NCBI GenBank assembly: GCA_964456445.1
Contig: CAYWBI010000020.1
Span: forward strand, 1-33,077
Source of the DNA: CAYWBI01 sp964456445
Lineage (GTDB): Bacteria; Calditrichota; Calditrichia; Calditrichales; J004
Direction: 5' to 3'
Length of the DNA: 33,077 nucleotides
The notes beneath the pieces were generated by a model. That model was given only the letters and a program-made list of their open reading frames with translations. It had not been told where the DNA came from and made no database searches. Positions 1 to 6,619 of this stretch are shown here, piece by piece. Position 1 is the first letter of the stretch; the number at the start of each line of letters is the position of its first letter. The position numbers were made by a program, and so were the translations under genes.

Positions 1-381
1 GTAAACGTCCTGGCGGTTTGGTAAAGCCCGGTAAAACTACAGCTTGTTGATCGGGACTCCCCGTGCGGGAGCGTGGATTGAAATCCCGGTTTACAAGCTG
101 TAAACGTCCCGGCGATTTGGTAAGGCTTGGTAAAGCTACAGCTTGTTGATCGGGGCTCCCCGTGCGGGAGCGTGGATTGAAATCCCGACATACAAGCTGT
201 AAACGTCCTGGCGGTTTGGTAAAGCCCGGTAAAACTACAGCTTGTTGATCGGGGCCCCCCGTGCGGGAGCGTGGATTGAAATCCCGGTTTACAAGCTGTA
301 AATGTCCCGTCGTTTTGATAAAGCCCGGTAAAACTACAGCTTGTTGATCAGGGCCCCCCGTGCGGGAGCGTGGATTGAAAC
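1..381 (+). CRISPR. 3' end of a 99-bp tandem array carrying type I-C-like CRISPR repeats
   Basis: Four copies of a 32-bp repeat lie at 53-84, 152-183, 251-282 and 350-381, exactly 99 bp apart. Each ends in GCGTGGATTGAAAY and carries a short CTCCC/GGGAG stem, which is the look of type I-C CRISPR repeats. The last copy ends in GAAAC where the others end in GAAAT. The 67-bp stretches between them (85-151, 184-250, 283-349) are not unique spacers: by eye they differ at only about 8 to 10 positions. The array is cut by the window's left edge, so its leader side would lie outside. No cas gene is in the window. It may be a decayed or tandemly amplified CRISPR locus, or a minisatellite that has captured a CRISPR repeat. 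Confidence 0.6.
85..151 (+). repeat. Conserved inter-repeat element with two competing hairpins
   Basis: This 67-bp element is repeated at 184-250 and 283-349. It has a 17-nt palindrome at 89-105 (GTTTACA, AGC, TGTAAAC). It also has a 10-bp inverted repeat, ACAAGCTGTA at 93-102 against TACAGCTTGT at 137-146. The two share the left arm and so cannot form together. The copy at 184-250 has changes that break the short palindrome but keep the 10-bp inverted repeat. Confidence 0.55.
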
Positions 382-445
382 ATATCACTTATCAGGTGGA
401 TTGCAATAGCTGAATTGGAAGCTGAGCTGGCTTAAAATTTTTTGC

Positions 446-473
446 TTGACATAAGCGGCCCGCCATTAGTTTG
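446..473 (+). promoter_or_regulatory. Possible promoter upstream of the protease gene
   Basis: TTGACA at 446-451 matches a -35 box, and TAGTTTG at 467-473 follows after 15 bp. The second box is a poor match to either TATAAT or the Bacteroidetes-type TAnnTTTG. It would leave a leader of more than 200 nt before the start at 690. This is a weak call. Confidence 0.2.
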
Positions 474-516
474 TGTATGGAACAACTCAAAAAATATATT
501 AGTTATATTTCTATAT

Positions 517-582
517 AAAACTATAAATATATTACATTGTGAGTAACAAATTTGTATATTTACACAGTATATTTATAGTTTT
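517..582. repeat. 66-bp AT-rich dyad upstream of the protease gene
   Basis: Perfect 15-bp inverted arms lie at 517-531 (AAAACTATAAATATA) and 568-582. Almost at their shared centre is a 10-bp perfect palindrome, ACAAATTTGT, at 546-555. Apart from this dyad and a possible promoter, no gene was seen in the AT-rich stretch 382-689. The size and symmetry suit an operator, a structured 5' leader or an old mobile-element end; the sequence alone does not decide. Confidence 0.5.
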
Positions 583-689
583 TGTCCGTATTTCCGAGAA
601 TATAAAAAAAAATTGTAGTTAGAATTTTACAATATTATTGCCTATTTCAAATCACTGTGTGAATAAAATATTCAATATGGTGTATTTTT

Positions 690-1553
690 ATGAGAAAAAT
701 ATTTGACGACACAATCAAAAAAGCGCTAAACGAAAGTCTAAAAAAATTAGAAGAATATTTCGATGCAGATGTTATGTTTTATTTTGGGGAAATTCACCCT
801 TCTCTTGAAAAATTATTTAGGGATTTTATAGAATTGCTCAAGCGAGACAATGAATTTGATAGGGATAAAATAATTGTTTTTATAAATACTCCGGGTGGAA
901 GTGTGGAAACTGTCGAGAAAATGGTTTCCATTATCCGATTCCATTACAAAGAAGTTTACTTTATTGTTCCTGATTATGCCATGTCTGCCGGAACAATACT
1001 TTGTATGGCAGGTGATAAAATATATATGGACTATTCATCGTCCCTTGGTCCCATTGATCCACAGGTTTTCAACGGTAAAAATTGGGTTCCGGCATTGGGA
1101 TATTTAGATAAAGTTGAAGAATTAATAAAAAAATCAGCAGCTAATAAAATAACCGAAGCGGAATTTTTAATATTACAAAAAGTTGATTTGGCTGAGTTAA
1201 GAAGCTATGAAATGGCACGGAATTTAACAATAGCGTTATTAAAAGAATGGTTGGTAAAGTATAAGTTTAAAAATTGGGATACTCATAGTTCAACTGGCAA
1301 GCCGGTTACAAATCAAGAAAAGACAAAACGAGCGAAAGATATAGCAAAAGTATTAAGTAATAACAGTATTTGGCATTCCCATGGACGGTCCATAGGTATA
1401 GAAACGTTGACTGATAAATTGAAATTAAAAATCGAAGACTATTCCAATGTGGCAGAATTAAGAACATTAATAAGAGATTACAATGATCTTATTTGTGAAT
1501 ATATATTAAGAATGGGGAATAAGGTATTTATTCATTCAAGAGTGTTTTTTTAA
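690..1553 (+). CDS. SppA/ClpP-fold serine protease, SDH_sah type
   Basis: This 287-aa protein looks like the serine dehydrogenase proteinase (SDH_sah) branch of the ClpP/SppA fold. Visible marks are INTPGGSVET at 65-74, the YAMSAGT strand at 96-102 with the likely nucleophile Ser99, SSLGPIDPQV at 117-126, and a late WHSHGR motif at 228-233. There is no signal peptide or clear membrane segment, so it is probably cytosolic. No good ribosome binding site precedes the ATG; an ATG at 677 is out of frame. The codons are AT-rich compared with everything from 1869 on, which suggests transfer. It is followed after 21 bp by a small gene and preceded by a CRISPR-like array, a setting compatible with a defence or stress role. 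The substrate is unknown. Confidence 0.75.
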   Translation: MRKIFDDTIKKALNESLKKLEEYFDADVMFYFGEIHPSLEKLFRDFIELLKRDNEFDRDKIIVFINTPGGSVETVEKMVSIIRFHYKEVYFIVPDYAMSAGTILCMAGDKIYMDYSSSLGPIDPQVFNGKNWVPALGYLDKVEELIKKSAANKITEAEFLILQKVDLAELRSYEMARNLTIALLKEWLVKYKFKNWDTHSSTGKPVTNQEKTKRAKDIAKVLSNNSIWHSHGRSIGIETLTDKLKLKIEDYSNVAELRTLIRDYNDLICEYILRMGNKVFIHSRVFF

Positions 1554-1574
1554 AAAAGATAGGGAGGAAAGATC

Positions 1575-1769
1575 ATGGTTGAAAAATTAAAAGAAACGTT
1601 AAAACAGGATTCCAAAAAATTTGCAACAGGAAGATTAACCGAGTTTTTTAATAAATATCCTCATTTAAATAATGTTAAACCATCTTATAGTATTCCGTTA
1701 AAAGATACCATAGGAAAAAATCTTCACGATCAAATGCAACATAAAAGAATACAGTCATATAAAAAATAA
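1575..1769 (+). CDS. 64-aa hypothetical protein paired with the protease
   Basis: I do not recognise this gene. It has a strong ribosome binding site (AGGGAGGAAAG) a few bases before its ATG and starts 21 bp after the protease stop, so the two are very likely co-transcribed. The product is basic and hydrophilic (pI clearly high, many Lys), with a probable N-terminal helix (about 1-25) and a Lys-rich C-terminus. It has no cysteine pair, signal peptide or membrane segment. Its AT-rich codon use matches the protease. It could be a substrate, adaptor or inhibitor of the protease; that is inference from the pairing only. Confidence 0.65.
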   Translation: MVEKLKETLKQDSKKFATGRLTEFFNKYPHLNNVKPSYSIPLKDTIGKNLHDQMQHKRIQSYKK

Positions 1770-1794
1770 CATTTCTATCAGACGGCAATAGAAA
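1761..1794 (-). terminator. Candidate terminator at the end of the rnf operon
   Basis: Read on the minus strand, TTTCTAT and ATAGAAA (1788-1794 and 1772-1778) pair around a 9-nt loop, and six T residues (1761-1766 on the complement) follow about 5 nt later. The stem is short and AT-rich, so it may be weak. It lies between the converging 64-aa gene and the rnf operon. Between it and 1869 there is only a G-rich tract around 1808-1815 with no gene. Confidence 0.35.
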
Positions 1795-1868
1795 CGCAGG
1801 ATTGTGAGGGGGGGTAAGCAGGCCCGTGGCTATTAGCGGGGAGGTATTGGTGAAAACCGCAAAGAATT

Positions 1869-2057
1869 TTAATGCGAATGCCCCTTGTTATCCGCGCATT
1901 TATCCGCCAGCGCGCAGGACAGACAGCCGCGTGTCTCTTCCAGTAGATCGCAGTTGAGCGACAGATTTTTACTCTTACGGTTAAAATAAGCCACGACCAA
2001 CCAGCTCAACATTAAAAATATAATCAGAATACCGGCTTTAGCAAGTTGTAATAACAT
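1869..2057 (-). CDS. 62-aa membrane protein with four cysteines, NqrM-like
   Basis: The last gene of the rnf operon overlaps the rnfA stop (TAATG), so translation is coupled. It has one N-terminal membrane helix (about 5-25), a basic stretch (RKSK) and then four cysteines, Cys36, Cys45, Cys48 and Cys54, before a His-rich end. In the related Na+-NQR complex, NqrM is a small one-helix protein with a cysteine cluster needed to load the iron centre between NqrD and NqrE. RnfA and RnfE are the homologues of those subunits and hold the same kind of intramembrane cluster. By layout and position I infer an NqrM-like iron-delivery factor for Rnf; the sequence is too short and divergent to be sure. Confidence 0.6.
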   Translation of the reverse strand: MLLQLAKAGILIIFLMLSWLVVAYFNRKSKNLSLNCDLLEETRGCLSCALADKCADNKGHSH

Positions 2058-2644
2058 TAGTTTCCTCCAAGCCCGGCAAAGCCCATAAAAGCCATGGACA
2101 AAATACCGGCAACCATCAGCGTTATGCCTGTTCCCTTTACAATATCCGGGACCGAGGCGAGATGCAATTCTTCACGAATACCGGCCATGATAACCAGGGC
2201 CAGGGTAAAACCCGCCCCGGCGCCCAGGGCAAAGGTAACCGATTGCAGGAAATCATAGTGGCGGTTTGTTTGAAACAAGGCCAACCCCAATATAGCGCAA
2301 TTTGTGGTAATAAGCGGTAAAAAAATTCCCAGTGCCCTGAACAGGGCGGGCGAATATTTTTTTATAATCATTTCCACAAGCTGAACGGTGGAGGCGATTA
2401 CCACAATATAGGAAATCAATTGCAGGTATTCCGCGTCGATATACAGCAGCAAAAGATGAATGCCGTAGGCTGAGAGCGAGGCGATCAGCATAACAAAGGC
2501 CACGGCCGCGCCCATGCGTGAGGCGGTCGAAATTTTGCCGGATACGCCGAGAAACGGGCAAATCCCCAGAAAGGTGCTGAGCACAAAATTGTTGATCAGC
2601 GCGGCGTTTAAAAATATAAACCAATATTGTTCGGTAACCATCAT
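2057..2644 (-). CDS. rnfA: Rnf electron transport complex subunit A
   Basis: A 195-aa, six-helix membrane subunit of the ferredoxin:NAD+ oxidoreductase Rnf. The family's inverted half repeats are visible: NFVLSTFLGICPFLG at 19-33 and GIFLPLITTNCAILGLAL at 106-123. Cys29 and Cys116 are expected to ligate, with the matching pair in RnfE, the iron-sulfur centre within the membrane. The length is normal. The start is the first of two adjacent ATGs, behind AAAAGGTGT. It lies 18 bp after rnfE and overlaps the next gene by one base. Confidence 0.96.
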   Translation of the reverse strand: MMVTEQYWFIFLNAALINNFVLSTFLGICPFLGVSGKISTASRMGAAVAFVMLIASLSAYGIHLLLLYIDAEYLQLISYIVVIASTVQLVEMIIKKYSPALFRALGIFLPLITTNCAILGLALFQTNRHYDFLQSVTFALGAGAGFTLALVIMAGIREELHLASVPDIVKGTGITLMVAGILSMAFMGFAGLGGN

Positions 2645-2662
2645 ACACCTTTTAAATTGAAG

Positions 2663-3346
2663 TTATTTGCCATCTGTAAGTGATTCGTGACCGATAAAAT
2701 GATAAACCGGTTCACCTTCCGGAAGTTCCTTTTGTTCCCTGCGATGTTTGTACCAGTTGATCAGCAGCAGATATCCGCCCAGCACAAAAAATGCGCCGCC
2801 GGGCAGGATCATAATTATCAGCGGCTGAAAATGCGGGCCAAAAAGGGATATTCCTGCAAAGGAACCATTACCTAAAATTTCCCGTGCCGCACCGATAAAC
2901 AACACGGCAAAGGTGAAACCCAGCCCCATCCCCAAACCATCCAGGGCGGATTTCCACACCGTGTTCTTGGATGCAAAGGCCTCCGCCCGGCCAAGAATGA
3001 TGCAGTTGACAACAATCAATGAAATAAAAGCGCCCAGGCTTTTATGCACTTCTAAACTAACAGCCTTGATCACATAATCGGCAACGGTTACAAATGTGGC
3101 AATGATCAGGATATAGGTGGCGATTCGCACCTGTGTAGGGATTAGTTTACGCAGGCTGGAAATCAATACATTGGATAAAACCAAAACCGTCATCGTGGCC
3201 ACACCCATGACAAATGCATTGATTACGGAGTTGGTTACCGCCAGCACAGGACACATTCCCAATAACATTACAAAGGTCGGGTTTTCCTTCCAGATGCCTT
3301 TTAGGAATATCTCCATATCATTGGCTGTTTGATTCATGTCGCTCAT
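2663..3346 (-). CDS. rnfE: Rnf electron transport complex subunit E
   Basis: A 227-aa membrane protein homologous to RnfA and NqrD. Its half repeats are NPTFVMLLGMCPVLAVTNS (22-40) and GAFISLIVVNCIILGRAEAFA (105-125). Cys32 and Cys115 should provide the other two ligands of the intramembrane cluster shared with RnfA. It has six helices and then a hydrophilic, charged C-terminal tail from about 201. Its ATG overlaps the rnfG stop by four bases (ATGA), indicating coupled translation. An alternative start at codon 4 is possible but lacks the overlap. Confidence 0.96.
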   Translation of the reverse strand: MSDMNQTANDMEIFLKGIWKENPTFVMLLGMCPVLAVTNSVINAFVMGVATMTVLVLSNVLISSLRKLIPTQVRIATYILIIATFVTVADYVIKAVSLEVHKSLGAFISLIVVNCIILGRAEAFASKNTVWKSALDGLGMGLGFTFAVLFIGAAREILGNGSFAGISLFGPHFQPLIIMILPGGAFFVLGGYLLLINWYKHRREQKELPEGEPVYHFIGHESLTDGK

Positions 3347-4038
3347 GGTTTGTCTTCTTTCAGTAGTTCAATATTTTTTTCGATGAGAGGGATGTTTTTT
3401 TCGGCGCTCTTTTCCATCATTTTGGTAACGGCGGTTGACGATATGGTGGCGCCTGTGATTGCGCTGATCTGATATTTTTCCTTGCGTGGTCCCTTGATCA
3501 GTTCGATGGGATGTAGCAGGGCATTGCCCGGGTCATTAAGACGTACATCAAGAAAATCAAAATTTGCATGGAATTTTACATCGCTGTTTATCTTATCCCC
3601 CAGCCCCGGTGTTTCGGTGCTTTGCAAAACCTTCATCCCGATAACGGCCTTCTTTTCCGGCTCATAGCCATATATAATACTAACAACATCCTGAAAACCC
3701 TGACCTTTTGCCTCCACGGCCACACCTGTCAGTTTATGTTGTTTGTTGTATCCCGCGTATATTTTATAGGCCACGGGATCATCAGCCTTTATTGCTTTTA
3801 AACTGCCATCCTCATTAACCGTAAATGTTTTACGATAAGTCGTTCCCGGAAGAATGCTGAAGATGGCCTGTTCGAGAAAGGCCGCTTCATTGGCCTTGAT
3901 ATAGGGCATGGTTGTTTGAAAGGTATAAACGATTAATATACCGGCAATAAAGCCTACGCTGCCCATGGTAAGAAGCAGTTTTAACCCGTTGGAGGCAGGT
4001 GATGTTTGCCGGGGCGTTTCTGTTGTTGCTTCGGACAC
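3343..4038 (-). CDS. rnfG: Rnf electron transport complex subunit G, covalent FMN subunit
   Basis: A 231-aa protein with one N-terminal membrane helix (about 20-42) and a periplasmic FMN-binding domain. The flavinylation motif is SAITGATISS at 192-201, with Thr198 the expected FMN attachment site put on by an ApbE-type transferase. The usual Asp six residues before the Thr is Ser192 here. The start is GTG, supported by AGAAGGA about 9 nt upstream. The gap to rnfD (103 bp) holds AATTGTT repeats. No apbE gene is in the window. Confidence 0.95.
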   Translation of the reverse strand: MSEATTETPRQTSPASNGLKLLLTMGSVGFIAGILIVYTFQTTMPYIKANEAAFLEQAIFSILPGTTYRKTFTVNEDGSLKAIKADDPVAYKIYAGYNKQHKLTGVAVEAKGQGFQDVVSIIYGYEPEKKAVIGMKVLQSTETPGLGDKINSDVKFHANFDFLDVRLNDPGNALLHPIELIKGPRKEKYQISAITGATISSTAVTKMMEKSAEKNIPLIEKNIELLKEDKP

Positions 4039-4096
4039 GTTATTTTTCCTTCTGTTTTAATCCAAACTGTGACTTATCCAAAATTATCCACATCGA

Positions 4097-4126
4097 TTTT
4101 AATTGTTAATTGTTAATTGTTAATTA
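4097..4126. repeat. AATTGTT heptamer repeat between rnfD and rnfG
   Basis: Three to four direct copies of the 7-bp unit AATTGTT sit in the gap between rnfD and rnfG. The same unit recurs between rnfC and rnfD. Other rnf junctions are tight or overlapping, so these are the only roomy gaps among the downstream rnf genes. Confidence 0.8.
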
Positions 4127-4141
4127 GTAATCATAAACCGT

Positions 4142-5158
4142 TTATTTCTTTTCCCGTATTTCCCCATATATCCGGGGCTGGAATGCCCGGTTGATCAGAG
4201 GGGACAACCCGTTCATCAACAAAATGGCATACATCACCCCCTCGGGTAAACCGCCCCAGGTGCGGATCACATATACCAGCAATCCAATACCTACGCCAAA
4301 CAGCCAGCAGCCTTTGTGGCTGATGGGAGAGGTGACCGGATCGGTCGCCATATAGATGGCGCCCAGCATCAATCCTCCTGAAAAAAGATGGAAATATGCG
4401 GGTGCAAATTTTAGCGGATCGATCAGGTTGAGCAGGGTGGCCAAAACTGCAATCGTTGTAAATATGGCCGTAGGTATCCGCCAGTTGATATAATTACGCA
4501 CAACGAGATAAATGCCGCCAATAAGCAAAAGGAATGCAGATGTTTCACCCAATGATCCGGCCGTGGCGCCTTTAAACAAATCCATAAATGACGCCAGATG
4601 CCCGCCAAATTTCATGTTTGACAGAGGCGTTGCCATGGTCACGGCCTGCACACGTGCCTGAACAAAAGGCAATGTAAATATCGGTCCGCGCAATTGGGAA
4701 AAAACAGACCAGTTACCAAAACTCCCCCAGGTGGTGATCGCCACGGGGAAGGAAGCCTGCATAAAGGCCCTGCCGACCAGCGCGGGGTTAAAGGTGTTGC
4801 CCCCCAAACCACCGAACACAAGTTTACCCACATAAATACCAAAAAAAGCGCCGATAACCACCATCCACAAAGGAATTCCCGGTGGCAGGGTGAGCGCCAG
4901 CAGAACACCGGTAAGCAGTGCACTGTAATCACGCAGTGAGTTGGTTTTACCTAACAGCCGGTTATAAATCCATTCGGCGGCAACCGCGGAAATACCGCCT
5001 GTAAGAATAACCAGCAGGGCACTAAGCCCGAAGTAATAGGCGGCGGCCAGAATTGCGGGGACAAGACTGTAAATAACCTGACGCATCACGGCCGGAGTAT
5101 CTTCCTGCTGCTTTATAAAGGGCGATGTGGTAAGTAAAAGCTGTGCGGGTCGTTTCAT
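4142..5158 (-). CDS. rnfD: Rnf electron transport complex subunit D, covalent FMN subunit
   Basis: A 338-aa polytopic membrane subunit homologous to NqrB, carrying a second covalent FMN. Typical stretches are FGGLGGNTFNPALVGRAF at 115-132, the flavinylation motif QAVTMATPLS at 171-180 with Thr177 as attachment site, and the ATDPVTSPIS segment near 271-280. The family normally has Asp where Gln171 stands, six residues before the Thr. A GAAGGAAA ribosome binding site lies about 12 nt before the ATG. It follows rnfC by 85 bp, a gap filled with AATTGTT repeats. Confidence 0.96.
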   Translation of the reverse strand: MKRPAQLLLTTSPFIKQQEDTPAVMRQVIYSLVPAILAAAYYFGLSALLVILTGGISAVAAEWIYNRLLGKTNSLRDYSALLTGVLLALTLPPGIPLWMVVIGAFFGIYVGKLVFGGLGGNTFNPALVGRAFMQASFPVAITTWGSFGNWSVFSQLRGPIFTLPFVQARVQAVTMATPLSNMKFGGHLASFMDLFKGATAGSLGETSAFLLLIGGIYLVVRNYINWRIPTAIFTTIAVLATLLNLIDPLKFAPAYFHLFSGGLMLGAIYMATDPVTSPISHKGCWLFGVGIGLLVYVIRTWGGLPEGVMYAILLMNGLSPLINRAFQPRIYGEIREKK

Positions 5159-5205
5159 TGATTCTTTATTTCCTTCAGAACAATTCGATGGAGTACGGTT
5201 TTTTT

Positions 5206-5242
5206 TAATTGATAATTATTAATTGTTAATTGTTAATTGTTT
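5206..5242. repeat. AATTGTT heptamer repeat between rnfC and rnfD
   Basis: Three perfect AATTGTT units at 5221-5241 are preceded by degenerate copies (AATTGAT, AATTATT) from about 5207. The tract runs up to the rnfC stop codon. It matches the tract at 4097-4126. Confidence 0.8.
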
Positions 5243-5243
5243 T

Positions 5244-6593
5244 TTATCCCGCTTTTTTACGGGCATTTTGCTCGCGGAGCAATGCCTTGGCTATACGAAA
5301 ACGTTGTACCAGGGGGATGTTGGACGGGCAAACATAAGAACATGAGCCGCATTCCACACAATCCATTACATGAAAATCCATCATATCTTCATAACTGCGC
5401 GATTTGGCCAAGGCCCCCAATCGACTGGGATTCAGATACACCGGACAAACGTCCACACAGCGCAGACACCGGATACATGCATATTCTTCCCTTGGAGTGA
5501 TTTCGGCATCGGTCAGACATAAAATCCCGGATGTTCCTTTCATTATGGGAACATCAAAATGTGTTTGGGGCGCGCCCATCATCGGACCACCAAATAAAAT
5601 TTGCCGTGTATTTTCCCGGATGCCGCCGCAATAATCCAGCACATCGCTAAGTCGCGTGCCGATCGGTACCATCAGGTTCGCCGGACGTACAATGCCCGGC
5701 CCGGTTACCGTTACCACCCGTTCAATTAACGGTTGTCCAAAACGGAACATCTGACCGATGCCGCCAATCGTGCCCACGTTGTTGACTACCACTTCTACAT
5801 CGATGGGCAGTTTGCCGCTGGGCACTTCACGGTTCAAAACAGATTCGATCAGCATTTTTTCCGCCCCTTGCGGATATTTAACCTGCAGGGCGACAACTTC
5901 GCAATTCATATCGGCAGGCGTTTTTTGTTTTAGCAAATCGATGGCGTCCTGTTTGTTGTTTTCCACGCCAATATACACCCGTTCCACGGAAAGGATTTTT
6001 TGCAGGATTCGGATACCGAGAAAGATATCATCAGCCGATTCGAGCATTGTACGATGGTCACTGGTAAGATAGGGCTCACACTCTACGGCATTTACAATCA
6101 AAAATCGAGCGTGTTTGCCTTCGGGAACGCTTAGTTTTACATGGGTTGGAAAGGCCGCGCCCCCAAGCCCTACAAAACCGCCCTGTTGGATAAGCGCAAG
6201 CAAAGCCTGCGGTTCCATGTTCTTCCAATCCATCGCGTGTTCGTTGTAAAAAGTTTGAGCGGAAAAAGGGTCCTTTTCAATAACAACGGATTCGACCATT
6301 TTGCCACCGGGATGATGATGCATCTCTATCGCTTTCACCGTTCCTGTGATGGATGCATGCAAACCGATGGAAACAAATCCGCCCGGATCGGCAATTAGCT
6401 GGCCACGTTGTACTTTATCGCCCACCTTTACCCGTAATTTTGACGGCGCGCCCAGATGCTGGCTGAGAGGCAGGACCACCTCATCCATAAAAGGCATGCG
6501 TTCAATGGGCAGATTTCGGGTCAGGTCTTTAAAATCTCCCGGATGGATACCATGGTTAAATGTTTTTAATGTATTTTTAAAAATTGAAAACAT
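5244..6593 (-). CDS. rnfC: Rnf electron transport complex subunit C
   Basis: A 449-aa peripheral subunit and the likely NAD(H) and FMN site of Rnf. It has an N-terminal lipoyl/barrel-sandwich-like domain (to about 110), then a Gly-rich nucleotide-binding stretch GGFVGLGGAAFPTHVKL at 138-154 and VECEPYLTSDHR at 170-181, as in NuoF and RnfC. Two 4Fe-4S clusters follow: Cys373, 376, 379, 383 and Cys412, 415, 418, 422. It lacks the long Ala/Lys-rich tail found in some proteobacterial RnfC proteins. It is preceded in the operon by the 1461-aa gene (26 bp gap). Confidence 0.96.
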   Translation of the reverse strand: MFSIFKNTLKTFNHGIHPGDFKDLTRNLPIERMPFMDEVVLPLSQHLGAPSKLRVKVGDKVQRGQLIADPGGFVSIGLHASITGTVKAIEMHHHPGGKMVESVVIEKDPFSAQTFYNEHAMDWKNMEPQALLALIQQGGFVGLGGAAFPTHVKLSVPEGKHARFLIVNAVECEPYLTSDHRTMLESADDIFLGIRILQKILSVERVYIGVENNKQDAIDLLKQKTPADMNCEVVALQVKYPQGAEKMLIESVLNREVPSGKLPIDVEVVVNNVGTIGGIGQMFRFGQPLIERVVTVTGPGIVRPANLMVPIGTRLSDVLDYCGGIRENTRQILFGGPMMGAPQTHFDVPIMKGTSGILCLTDAEITPREEYACIRCLRCVDVCPVYLNPSRLGALAKSRSYEDMMDFHVMDCVECGSCSYVCPSNIPLVQRFRIAKALLREQNARKKAG

Positions 6594-6619
6594 AATCTTT
6601 ATTCGCTGCCATTGATGGG

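Noticed and set aside
1..381. Calling the array a working CRISPR-Cas locus
   Set aside because: Intervals are not unique, the period is too long for type I-C, and no cas gene is in view.
1801..1868. G-rich tract as a quadruplex or RNA gene
   Set aside because: There is only one long G run with two shorter ones irregularly spaced, and no consistent fold was seen by eye.
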